Shown here: positions 45,301-56,330 of the stretch, piece after piece
How positions within the stretch are numbered: position 1 is the stretch's first letter
Layout of the letters: every line of letters starts with the position of its first letter
Source: Varanus komodoensis
Lineage: Eukaryota > Chordata > Lepidosauria > Squamata > Varanidae
Assembly (NCBI RefSeq): GCF_004798865.1
Contig: NW_025336598.1
Location: 18,632,339-18,696,338, forward strand
Direction: 5' to 3'
Length of the DNA stretch: 64,000 nucleotides
The notes under the pieces: generated by a model
Told to the model about the DNA's origin: nothing
The model's database searches: none
The model's input: the letters and a program-made list of their open reading frames with translations, nothing else
Position numbers and translations under genes: made by a program

Positions 45301-46789
45301 TCTTCCAGGAGATACTGGCCAGGTATAAGACATAAGCCAGATCAAGTCACCTGAGCTTCCTACAGGAAAAACCCAATGACTAGCAGTGTCTCAATTGCAA
45401 GTGAGCTTCATTGAACCCTGTCATCCAGTGACACATGAGCAGATATTTGGAACTCCCTTGTGTAATGTTGATCCAAAACCTCTGTGTATCCCAGTTATTC
45501 TGCATATTCATCTTGAGGCTCATCGGTTCATGCCACAGTGATTCCCTCTAGAGCTCCTGGTCTACACAGCAAGTAGATTCATCTTTCTGCTGATACTTTT
45601 AGTCAATACAGCCTGATTCCCTTCCTTTCTACGGTTCATGTGTTTTTCTTTCCTCAGCAAGATCCTGTGAGGACTCATTCTGATCAACTGAGGTTCTCCA
45701 GTTGAAATACAGTTTGATACCTTGACGTTTCTGACTACCCAGTATGCTCTCAGGGGAGGAACAACTCACTCTTCCCAAAGGTCTGAAGTGATTGCATGCA
45801 GAGAGTTGTTCACATTAGGTGAAGGGACACATGAGATTATGTCAAAAGCAAGGTGGTTGTCAGGCTGCTTGCGTTGTCAGTCCCCAATGCAGAGATCTTC
45901 TTTGGGTTTCCCACCTTAGTTTCTGTATGTGGAGACAGCAGTACTTCTGCCTGTGTTTTACTACTAAGATATGGGCCCTTCCAATTTCTTCATAATATCT
46001 CCCTTCTAGCTTAACTGAAAGCAGAGGCTCAGCTGCTTTGGTTAGAACTTTTCTCTTCATCCCAGAACCGATTACAGTTAAAAAGTTCCTTTTGTATATT
46101 CATTATCCAGCTCTACATCCTGACCTCACCAGAAACCTACTTCCTTGAACCTCCCGTAGCTCCACATACCTTATGGAAAGATAATGCAAAGCACCTGTAT
46201 TGTTCTTCAGGTGCTATATAGATCCTTTATCCAGCAGAGTTCCTCATGTGAAAGATGGAAATTAGGACATATAAATACCTTTCAAAGAGATCCTTTTCTC
46301 TCCTCACAACTGTGCAAATACTTATCCCAAAAGTAACAAGGCTAAGAAGTAGTGCCATTGTAGACCCTCAGTGACAGCATCTTTAATTAGCAAAATAGAG
46401 CACAGGAAGGAAGATGATCTGTTGCTCATCATACAGGTACTGCTTGCCAAGTATTAGAGCACACACAAAGTCAACCGAAGGGGCACATAAAGAAGCTTCC
46501 TTCAAAAAACTCAAAGGTTAGAACATCAGAGGCATGTGAACACACAAGCCTTCAAGAGATTTTTGTTGTTATTAGAAACTAAGGATGACTTGTCAAAAGC
46601 TATTCAGCCTTGTTCCTAAATAAGAGCAGAACAGAAGCAGGAACTGAAGCGGAAAGATGAGGTGCTTATAGGAGCTATGTTGGTTTTGTACTGCAGATAA
46701 TGCGATGGTATCCATGGAATTTGCACCCCAGTTATGTTTTTCTTAACTGCATGTTGTTAAATCTTGCTGTGATGTGATCTAATTTCTGT
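45301..46789. other. Gene-free stretch
   Basis: Nothing specific. It could contain decayed sequence linked to the LTR-like repeat, but I cannot assign it. Confidence 0.4.
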
Positions 46790-47520
46790 GTTATCCAATA
46801 GTCCAAGTTCTCTGAGTGGCTGACAATTCAGAAATTTGCAAACTAATGAATAAAAGGTAATAAAATATAGCATATGATTTAAATGTACAATATTAAAATA
46901 GTTAAAAACATTTTCAGTTTTGTTAAAGACAATTGACATAAACGCCCCATCAGATGTCATTAAGCTGCTGACTGATCCAAAGATATCAACAGGGTCACAT
47001 TTCTCCAACTCTCTCCTAACAAAGGTCATCATACAGGTTGACCAAAGGCTGCTTCCATATCAAAGGCTGCTTCAACGCCTGAATTGGAGTGAAATGGATC
47101 TAGATCATCCAAGAGTGCCTGGAGCTGCTTCACCACCATCCACACAAGAAGTTTACCAAGGAAAAGAAGACCTAAATCTCTGGTAGGTCCAAAGAGGTCT
47201 TCTTCAGGAGTGGTCTCACTGCCACCTCTTCCAGGCAGCAGGGAAGCCCTCCCTCTTGCAAGGAAGCATTTACCACTCCCTGGCCCAGCCAACTCTCTCT
47301 GCTGGTTTGTATGAGCCAAGAGGGGCAAGGATCCAATCCAGAAGTATTACATGAGCCTGTCTTAGCACCTTGCCGGTGTCCTTGAGCTCTACAGACTGAT
47401 ACTCATTGAAGAAAACTGGAGCAGGTTCTGTTATGGATACCTGATTTGCCTGCTGTATCACTGGAGTCTAAGTCCTGATAGATGCAAGAGGTTTTCTTCT
47501 GGAAATGCCTAGCAAATGTG
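46790..47520 (-). repeat. L2-type LINE with reverse-transcriptase remnant
   Basis: On the minus strand, from high to low coordinates, the frames show APVFFNEYQSVELKDTGKVL (linker before RT), LDWILAPLGS-like text where L2 has LDPCPSWLIK, then LFLGKLLVWMVVKQLQALLD and LDPFHS (RT fingers, family form NLPFLGKVLERVVAEQLQ), then RRELEKCDPVDIFGSVSSLM where L2 has LLVLLDLSAAFDT. Several frameshifts and stops interrupt it. The catalytic aspartates are lost. A terminal-box remnant (CCACTCAGAGAACTTGG) sits near 46800, so most of the RT core downstream is deleted. Old. Confidence 0.75.
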
Positions 47521-48916
47521 TTACAGTGGGCTCAGCTGGTGTTACAGTATCCTTAGATCCAGCATGTAACAAGCCTAGGATGACCCTAAAAAGCTCCAAT
47601 GGGTAGACTAGAGAACTATAGACAGAGAGATGTTGCTTCTTTGCCTCACATATGAGGGTCCAATTGCCTGCACCAGGAGTTTTTATCCAGCTGTACTTAG
47701 GCTGTTTTCTATTTGGTTTCTTACTCCCAGCTATAAGGCATGGAGCCTCATAGACAGACAGGGTGCTCAGGAGTAATTGTGCTCACCACCCAGAGCATTT
47801 CTGTATCCCAGTGATCAACCATGGTTTCAATAGTATGTCAGACATATTGGCCAGAAAAATCCCTATGGAAACCATCTAACAGGAATACTAGGCCACCACA
47901 CAGCAGGGTGAGGATCTGGCAGATGGTTTAAAAAAAAAAAAAAAAAAGCTACCTTCCTTGCAGAGTGTCCCAGTTTGCCTGTCTGTTGCTTCAGATCTCA
48001 GTTTAACCTGACTGCACATAGTGAATCAGCTGTATAGTATATTAACAAGATGTCCAGAATGTTGCACAAGGAGAGAAGGATGGAGGTTATATACCTAGGG
48101 CCACTTGAGCAGAGCAGAACACGTGGCCCGCATAGGAACCCTACACCTTTTCTCAGGGGGTCCCAAGCCTGCAATTGCATTTGCAAAATGCATTCTTCAG
48201 AAAAGGACACACTTTCAAGATGCACATTTGGTGGCCTGAAACAAAACAAACACATATTTTCTATCAATAGGGGAAAGCATGCTTTGGGGTGTGATTTAAA
48301 AAAAATGTGCACCCAAATGCACTTTCCCCATGCAATCAGCAATAATAATAATTCTAGAGGCATTGGTGCTAATGTGGCCATTGAGATAGAGTCCGGCAGA
48401 GTGGGGATGATAGACACAATGAAAGAGAAAGAGAGAAAGCAAGGAGGAGAAGGATGGTGACAGCTGTAGGGAAGAGAGGAGGCGGACAGCAGCTGCAGGA
48501 GGAAGAGAAGGCGGGCACATGCCCTCTGCCTTAGGAGACAGAAGGATTTTGAATATGTGGGGTGGGACAGAGGAAAGGTGCAGAGAAGAATGATGCTATT
48601 GTATTAAAAAGCTATAGATTGTTTTTAGGTGGTGCACTAGGTAAAGGAGACAATGAGAGATCATGAATATTGCCTGGCAGTTGGAAGGTGGAAGACTCAG
48701 CGCAAAGTTCTACTTCACATAGTAGAAAAGTGTTTTCCTCTTTTGATTGATTCCACCTGCAATGGGGTTTTAAGGGAAATACTTGGGGTCTATCTTTATA
48801 GCAGGCCTAGTGCCCACAACACCTGTACAGATTTTGGGACTTTGCTGTTTCTTATTCCATCTGCTGTTTGTACCACTAAGCCAGATGAAAAGTCCTGGAG
48901 AACTCAAACTTGCAAG
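47521..48916. other. Gene-free stretch
   Basis: Part of 47521-47620 may be more of the L2 element. An A18 run lies at 47930-47947. Frames of up to 139 codons overlap on both strands at 47998-48460 and have no domain. The part 48410-48530 is purine-rich. Confidence 0.5.
47930..47947. repeat. Poly(A) run
   Basis: Eighteen uninterrupted A bases; no retroposon body recognised. Confidence 0.95.
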
Positions 48917-49070
48917 TTTGCAGAGGAATAAAAATAAGGGGGAATTTTTACAGATTTCATGGCAGTGCAGTAAACTGGAGGTGAAAACTGCACGTTTCAA
49001 GGTACAGCAGTAAAATTGAGGGACCACTACACAAACCTCAAGGCAGTGGCCATTTACTCCTGTGCATTTG
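48917..49070 (+). repeat. ~41-bp periodic repeat, locus 2
   Basis: Units begin near 48917 (weak), 48955, 48995 and 49036, with spacings 38, 40 and 41. They share TTTCA(T/A)GG, the AG(C)AGTAAA core and the exit GGCCATTTACTCCTGTGCA with locus 31894-32041, in the same orientation about 17 kb away. Unit-to-unit divergence is similar at both loci, as expected if the array predates dispersal. Confidence 0.65.
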
Positions 49071-50114
49071 TGCAGATGTTTGAAGATTTTGATTTCCAGT
49101 GCTACTTCTCAGGTTTTAGCATCATGGGGTGAAGGGCACTGAAAAGAGATGAGAAAGGATGGCAGCAACATTTTGATGTTCTTACCCAACAATGCACAGT
49201 GAAATGACCTGCCACGTTTGAGTGTTACAAGAACCCACTGTGGGTTTTTAGAATGGCTTGTTGCTGATTAGTGATGGTGGATTGTCTTGTCATTTCAACC
49301 AGGTCTGTATGTTTGAATCATTCCCATATCTCATTAAAATGTATTAGGTTGCTGTCCTATAATCACAGACTTACCTGGGAACAAATCCTATTAAACATGA
49401 TTCACCCAAGTGCCTGGGTATGGATTTAGGGTTGTCAAAATGAATAAGCAAATTGAACGTACCTGTGACATCTGGGTATTCAACATTATTTCTAATACAC
49501 TGTGAAAACTATAAGAATATCATTAGTCCTATTATAACTAGACAAAAACAAACAGTGGATTTATGACTCCTAGTCTTTCTGCATGTTTTGTCAAATACAC
49601 AAAATGCTAATCAGCAGAGTATAGAAAAACATCTATTTCCGTTTTATGCTTCCAATCCAGTATACAGTTCTTTGTGCATGTATCCATCAGACAGAAATAA
49701 ATGTATCCCTTGGATTAAATATTCATTAATCACAAATGCATTATGCTAAGAAGACAAGCTTTTATACAATTTTAGTGATTTTCCAGAACGATGGAACTTG
49801 TGCTTTTGTTTACTGCAGCACACATTTAAAAGACTAAAAACCTTTATGGTCTGGGATAAACAAAATAGCCATGCTGGGGTATGAGAAAAATATAATCATC
49901 ACAAGCTACAGTTGAGCATTGCTTTATTAGAACCTACCAAAATGCCATAAATGTGTTGCATGCTTTCAAATTCTTATGAAATCCTCATCAGGCCGGGTAC
50001 TACATGGGGAAGAAATAACAAAAGTCTGAAACATGGCTAGGTGGTGTGGCCTTTGACGTCTGCAGTACAGATAGACTCAATCTAAAAATAGAAATTTGCA
50101 GACTGAATGAATAT
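49071..50114. other. Gene-free stretch with worn dispersed repeat
   Basis: 49350-49425 (GCTGTCCTATAATCACAGAC, TTACCTGGGAACAAATCC) resembles the reverse arm of the common squamate GAGTAA-type repeat noted at 9312. The AT-rich quiet stretch 49480-49830 has octamer- and homeobox-like cores and might be conserved, but this cannot be judged here. Confidence 0.4.
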
Positions 50115-50210
50115 CATTCATTCACTCATTCATTCATTCATTCATTTATTAAAAGCTTTTCTAACCCATCCACTATTAGCATCTCAGGGCAGCTTACAAA
50201 AAAATCACTG
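50115..50210 (-). repeat. L2/CR1-type 3' end with (ATTC)n tail
   Basis: On the minus strand: GTAAGCTGCCCTGAGATGC, a worn GGATGGGTTAGAAAAGC box, then TTTTAATAAATGAATGAATG. The tetranucleotide tail (ATTC)n at 50115-50150 is its 3' microsatellite. Confidence 0.7.
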
Positions 50211-51012
50211 ATGTTTATTGCAGGTCTCAGGTTACACTTGGCAATGCATTCTGGGTCAGAGCAACAGTCTTACTGGTCTCCACTTCTGAAAACTTGAAGA
50301 CCAGCTGTAATTCTGACCTGCCTCTTTTCTTGAGTGCAACACAACTTCTAGAGGTGCCAGACCTAGTCGTGAAGTGGGATGAGCCTCCCAGTTCAGGTAG
50401 CAGGCCCGGAAAGGCAGCACAATCATGCCATTGGGCCTCTCCGCTGTCACTGTTGAAGAGCCACGTGCATCTGGAGTGCCGGGCAGGCAATGGCTTGAGT
50501 GCTTCCTTGACAACTTTCCTGACATGGCAGCAGGAAAGCAGCCTGCCTGCCTGGGCATCTAGTGGGACAGCACTCTGGGAAGCGGGTTAAAAATGGTAGA
50601 GGCAACTCACAGGAAGCCTACCTGGCCAAAATGTCTCCCTGCGAAGGTTCCATAGTTGCTACTCTTTTCAGGTTCTCACCGAAAGAGAGGAAAGCAGGAC
50701 AGCTCTGCTCAGCAATATTGTATGTTATGCTAGATTCTCTTTTTGCCTGCTTGCAGCTAAAAGTAATGAACTGTGTTATTCAGCTTTGTGAATAAGCTGT
50801 TTAATCTTCATCCAATGGTGTGCTTATTGCTTCTGGATCCAGATTTTTAAAAAATAAAAACCACTTGCCTCTTGGCAAGAGAGCTCATTACCTCTAAATA
50901 GCTGCAAGCACATGGAAGGAATAATTACAATAAAAGGTCTTTATGGTGACTCTTGATTACTGGAAGCCAGGCAGGCTCCCTCCCCATTCACTGGCACACC
51001 ACTGACACTCCT

Positions 51013-51040
51013 CCCTCCCCTCCCTTGCCCTCCCCTCCCC
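51013..51040 (-). other. G-quadruplex motif on minus strand
   Basis: Six C runs of three or four (51013-15, 51017-20, 51022-24, 51028-30, 51032-35, 51037-40) have loops of one to three bases. On the minus strand this is a strong G-quadruplex motif with spare runs. No gene is adjacent. Confidence 0.8.
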
Positions 51041-51693
51041 TGATGTCACTTTCCATGGTAGCTGGGAGAGAGGAGCCCTGGTCACATCTCCTCCTTGTGG
51101 ATCAATCTCTCCCTTTCAAGGCAACAAGTCCACCATATTCTAAACTCCCTAGGATATTTTTCCAAGGGCCAAAGAATAGCTCTGTTAAGAACTTTCTGCT
51201 CAAATCATATACTGTACATATAAAAGGGTCTTTAGAGTCTCACACTGAACCCATAGCAGGGGAAGGATACCAAACAAAAAGTAAAAAGCTTAGTAATAAA
51301 CTTGGCAGCCTAATTTTATAGGTTAATCAACAGATTTCCCATGCTACACAAAGTTAGGCATCTCTAAATCCATTGATTTCTATAGCTTTGTGGATGTCTA
51401 GTTTTGTATAACATCACACTGTAATCCATTGGTACTGCTGAAATTTAGGACTTCGGTATTTTTAATGCTAATTTGGTTGTGGCTAACAGATTATCAATGC
51501 CATATAGTGTGCTTGAGAAAACTTCCTAAAATGTCCTTCTGGGTCTCAAAAAGCACTACATCCCCACTGTGGAAATACAGAATCTCTAAAATTATGGTTG
51601 ACTTAATTGAGACCCGTGGCCAGCTTCTCTATCAGACCATGCTACTCTGCCATGATAACAACAGCCTAATCTGCAAGCAACAGTAGATGATGC

Positions 51694-51708
51694 GGGGGGG
51701 GGGGGGGG
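51694..51708. repeat. G15 homopolymer
   Basis: Fifteen G bases after TGC. Rare in vertebrate DNA, and the exact length is prone to sequencing error. Confidence 0.8.
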
Positions 51709-52384
51709 CTTGTTTCCATGCAAAAATAAAAAATAATACAAAAGGATCACCTATTGATTCTTGCAAATTAAGCTACTGTTATAAACACCAGAGCTAGTCA
51801 TCTTTTTTCCCATTCAGTCAGTTGGGAAATTTTAATATGAGGGTCAGTCCAAGACATTTTGATTTCTATATCCCATCTAAGTCAGTGTCGATAGTACACA
51901 AAGCCAGTGCTGCTATGTTGGCCCCTGAGTCAGAAAAACACATAAGCATCTTTCCTCATCCCTAATAGTAAAAACATGAGAGCAACTTAAATCACAGAAT
52001 TTGCTGCCTTTCTAGGCACCCCAATCAGCTACCTCACCCTGCCTAATAGCAGGGCTAGACTTGTATACACCCATGATCCCGCAACTAAACATTCTTTAAT
52101 CAGTGTGCCTAATTAAAATAAATGGAGCTGGGGACAACAGGCAAGAGACTAATCAGCATCTGTGTGTTCTCTCTTTTTTAATCTATTTCCAGAAGGGTAG
52201 CCATGTTGCAGTTCAAACCACCCTTAAGAAGGGCTTGTGATATCTTGAAGGGAAAAAAAATCATTGCAGCTCCTGAAAGATTAATATATGGCATTAAAAT
52301 TAGCTGAATAAAAAACACTTCTCAAAAAAGTATTGTAGCATCTTAAAGATTACATTATGTAATCAGCTTTCAGGACAGACCATT

Positions 52385-52465
52385 ACAGCCTCCCCCAAAC
52401 TTTCAGATGTGTTGGACTGCATTCCCCATAATGCTCAGCCAGCACAGCCATTGGCCAGGTAAGGG
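52385..52465. repeat. Palindromic MITE-like repeat, partial
   Basis: CTCCCCCAAACTTTCAGATG, TTGGACTGCATTCCCCAT and CAGCCAGCACAGCCATTGGCC match one arm and the centre of the family at 58076 and 61546. The other arm is lost. Confidence 0.55.
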
Positions 52466-54516
52466 AATCCATTGTCTTTACAAGCACAATCCTATGTCCA
52501 CTAGGTGCTATCTAGATGACCACAGGATAGGTCAGCATCCAGCCTTGGAAAATGTGACTCCTTATGTCTTCATAGCAGCACAGTTCTTTTTGTGCTAGCC
52601 ACAAAGGTGACTTCCAAGCCAGTACAGGGGGAGCATTCTGGCAGGGTGGGAAGGGGAAAAATAAAGCACCATCAGTATACAAGGCATCCAGATCGGCTCT
52701 CAGCCAGTCTCCTGCACAAGCAGGGGCAAAAGATATAGACAGTTGAAATTGGTCATCTGTGCTCTTTTCAAGGGAGGAAAAGCACAATATCCTTCCATTC
52801 ATGCTGTTCCCACACTCAACTGGATGCTCACAAACCTTCAAGTTTGGAGATTTACAAACAGTCACATTGGACATCATCCCATGCAAGTTTTTACAAAAGA
52901 GAATCTGTAGGGTTTAGACTTGCATCCTGAGCTGCTCCAAGACCCTCTATTTCCATTCTTTTTCAAGTGCTTCTTCACCCTTTTTATTTTTCAGTTATTC
53001 TGTGGGGCATTTTATAATTCTTGGGGATGTTCAAGAGAGACCATTAGGTAAGGAGGGAAAATTACTGCCTTTCATGTATCCAGTTGGCGAAACATTGATT
53101 CTGCTGCTCATACTTAGAAGTCTGTAAATTGGTGCTTTCCATGCCTTCTGAGAATTAAAATGTCATGTTCGCACTGGGCAAGTAAGACGTCCTCAGGTGC
53201 TCATTATAGTACTCAGACTAGAAAAGTGCTTCCAACCCCTGTGCTCTCTCTCCATGATCAGCTTTTAAAGGTTAATTAACAACAGGAAATGATAAAAATG
53301 TATAACCTACTACTTATCATCTTTTAATGGCTGCAATTTTTGACTTTTCAGCATGAGGTGGCAAGGGGGTTGCTTGTTTTTTTAATGTAGCTCCCAGCTG
53401 TTGATAGCTGAGGAACCCCTTGGACAAAAATACATATTTAATAGCCTAAAGCTTCTGAGCCTCTCCTCTACACAGGAAGTTATGGTTTTATGTTGCTGTT
53501 TTTACTCTGTCTTTGCAACAACAGGATCTCTAAACAAGTTGCTCATGGATGAAAGTTAATCAGATAGTTTGAATTCGTATCACCATGAAATTGTGCACCG
53601 CGAACTTGAACATCTGAAAATTTTGAAGTGTTTCTTCCTTCTACCACTTGCCACAAATAAATTTTAAAACTCAATATTGCTGACTCTCAGCTTACACAAA
53701 TAAAAATCTCCAAAGCTTGGATTTGGTAGGGGGATAAAAACAGAGAAAGAGAGATGGAACTCCACCATTTGTGGCTTTCTTTGTTTTTAAAGGCTACAGA
53801 GGTGAGGACATATTTAAGGTTAATAAAAGCAGGAGGAAATAAATAGAAGGGTATCCCACACTTTCATAGTACCCAGGATCATTCAGTTAAATGAAATAGT
53901 GCAAGATTCTAGATGGAGAAAAGGAAATACTTCTCCACTCAAAACACTATTAATTTGTTACTGTAAGATGTAAAATTGTTGCTGTATGGAACAAATATGG
54001 AAAATATGGAATTTGTTGCCATAAGATGCATTGCTGACTACCAAACAGGACAACTTTTAAAGAGTTATATAAATTTACAGTAGGAAAGACTTTCAGTGGC
54101 CCCTAACATCAAAATGGCATGCCCTTGAATCCCAGTTACTCAGTGGTGTTTATGGGTTTCTTTAAAGACATTATGGGATACAGAATACCTAACTAGGTAG
54201 ACTTTTGGTCTGCTCCAGCAGAGCTCTTATGTTATTTTGCATGACTTTTCTCCACTTTCATACCTCCTACTCTGCATCCAGGCTGCATATGAAGTCCCAT
54301 GACCATTATGTTCCTAACTACACTCCCTATTCTGGTGGTCAAAGGTGGCAATTTCTCAGGAAAACAAGGAGCTAGCATGCCCTGTTTGGAAGCAGAATGA
54401 CACCCTTGGGGGAGATCTACACTACAGCTCCCTGGGTTTATGGGTGGCGGGGTACAAAACACAACTGGGGCACATACTAATGAATGTGGCACAGTTTCTA
54501 CTGTGCTGAGAACATG

Positions 54517-54560
<44 letters not shown>

Positions 54561-55039
54561 ATCACACACAAATGCAACTGCAGAAGAAATCAGAAGAGTT
54601 GGAAAGGGGATGTATGCAGGGAAATGGCCCTTTATGATTCATTGGTATTTGGGCCTGTTTGTTGGTTTAGCTCAGTTAGCTACATGCAGGAGAAAAGAAG
54701 CAGAGACAGCTGAAATCAATTGACAGCTCCTCTTGCTCCCTCCCTCACAAAACATCATAAAGAAAGAGGCAGGGTCCTGTCATTTGATGCTGTCCTCCCA
54801 CCTCCCATGTGGTGAAACCAGCAGAATAACTCCCCCCCCCCTGCATTTCCCTCCACCCAGCAAGCAAAAGCAGCCCACCTTCCCTGCTGGCATTTCCACA
54901 AGTTAACACAATCTTGTAAGACCATTGAAAAGCATGTATTTCTACTCCTTTGTAATTTTACTTTTGTGTGGTCTGATCACCCAGCCATCCAGCTCCTAAT
55001 GGAGTGAGAAGGGCTCTGCTTTGACCCCCCTAAGACCAT
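52466..55039. other. Gene-free stretch
   Basis: Unassigned apart from (ATT)n at 54517-54555 and a C10 run at 54832-54841. Frames of up to 124 codons (52512-52886, minus) have no domain. Confidence 0.5.
54517..54555. repeat. (ATT)n microsatellite
   Basis: Thirteen uninterrupted ATT units, likely polymorphic. Confidence 0.97.
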
Positions 55040-55680
55040 CTGTGATAACTAATACTGGTCCATTAGGTGGCCAAAAGTATTTGAGTTTAATCTTCAGGAT
55101 CTCGCCTTCTAAAGAGCAGTCAGGGTTGATCTCCTCTAGGACTGACCGGTTTGATCACCTTGCTGTCCAAGGGACTCGCAGGGGTCTCCGCCAGCACCAC
55201 AGTCCAAAGGCCTCAATTCTTCAGTGCTCAGCCTTCCTTATGGTCCAGCTTTCACAGCCATACATTGCAACTGGGAAAACCATAGCCGTGACTATATGCA
55301 CTTTTGTTGGCAGGGTGATGTCTCTGCTTTTTAGTATGCTGTCTAGATTTGCCATAGCTTTCCTCCCCAGGAGCAAGAGTCTTTTAATTTCTTGGCTGCA
55401 GTCCCCATCTGCAGTGATCTTGGAAGCCAGGAAAATAACTACCTCCATTTCTTCCCCATCTATTTGCCAGGAAGTGAGAGAACTGAATGCCATGTTCTTA
55501 GTTTTCTTAATGTTGAGTTTCAAGCCAACTTTTGCACTCTCCTCCTTCACCCGCATCAAGAGGCTCTTTAGTTCCTCTTCACTTTCTGCCATTAGAGTGG
55601 TATCATCTGCATATCTGAGGTTGTTGATATTTCTCCCAGCAATCTTAATTCCAAGTGGTGATTCATCTAGCCCCTCCATG
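55040..55680 (-). repeat. RTE-BovB LINE fragment (RT C-terminal half)
   Basis: The minus strand holds a 152-codon open frame (55679-55221). It starts inside the reverse transcriptase, just before the catalytic box NLRYADDTTLMAESEEEL (YADD at residues 23-26). It continues through GLKLNIKKTKNMAFSSLTSW, KITADGDCSQEIKR, NLDSILKSRDITLPTK and AMVFPVAMYGCESWTIRKAE. After a stop the same frame goes on with WCWRRPLRVPWTAR and, after one more stop, VLEEINPDCSLEGEILKIKL. This is nearly collinear with the BovB consensus as I recall it. Both ends are truncated: the N-terminal half and the 3' end are missing. Two stops and good preservation suggest a younger insertion than the other LINEs here. The 224-codon plus-strand frame over it is its shadow. 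Confidence 0.93.
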
Positions 55681-55718
55681 TTGTTACCTTATTAAAGGAC
55701 AAATACACAGGCTGAGCC

Positions 55719-55751
55719 TGTTTCAACTCTGTTTCAACTCTGTTTCAACTC
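55719..55751. repeat. Three tandem 11-bp units
   Basis: TGTTTCAACTC is repeated three times without change (55719-55729, 55730-55740, 55741-55751), followed by TTGAAACA, which is complementary to the unit. It lies 39 bases beyond the BovB 5' end. Confidence 0.95.
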
Positions 55752-56139
55752 TTGAAACATTGACATACATTCTTATTTTTCTAATTACCATAATTGTTCA
55801 TTCAAACTATTCTCAAATGCTGGATTTAAGAACAGCTGGACTTGGACTTGCAATGCAAAGCAAAGCACTTCTATCATTTTCATGCAATCCTCACATGGTT
55901 GGGCCACTCAACCAGATCATACCAATTCCTTCTCACTCAGGTCTAAGAGGAAGAAACCTCCATTTTACAATCAATTGCAGCTCTCCATGAAATAGTTATT
56001 ACATTATTGCATTTCATTTATATGCTACCTTTTTTTCCTCTTGTGGTTACCTGACTAAGATCATCTCATGGCCAACAGTCTCCAGTTAGCAAATCCAATT
56101 ATGTTAACTGAAATGCTCCCAGAGAGGACTGTTCCTCAC
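55752..56139. other. Gene-free stretch
   Basis: Nothing recognised. Confidence 0.5.
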
Positions 56140-56330
56140 ATGGGCACTTTATTTATTTCAGTGCCAGGCCAACCCCTTTTTATTTTCCCAATATGCTAAG
56201 ATTTATTGTTATTTTCAAAATAGATTTTTGTTGTTATTTGATGCTGATGCTGTGCTTTGTTTTGTATTACTGTTCTGAGACCCTGGTGAAGGATGGTACA
56301 GAAAAGCTTTTAATTAATTAATTAATTAAA
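56140..56330 (+). repeat. L2/CR1-type 3' end with (TTAA)n tail
   Basis: An AT-rich UTR leads to TTCTGAGACCCTGGTGAAGG, ATGGTACAGAAAAGC and TTTTAATTAATTAATTAATTAA. This is the same box-plus-tail layout as the other L2 ends, with a TTAA unit instead of AAAT. Confidence 0.65.

Larger units (their letters stand above)
50211..52384. other. Gene-free stretch
   Basis: Relatively GC-rich at 50220-50600 with frames of up to 100 codons on both strands, none with a recognisable domain. It holds the minus-strand G-quadruplex motif at 51013-51040 and a G15 run at 51694-51708. Confidence 0.5.

Noticed and set aside
55021-55695. 224-codon plus-strand open frame, the longest in the window
   Set aside because: It is the reverse strand of the BovB reverse-transcriptase frame; the minus strand carries the recognisable protein motifs.
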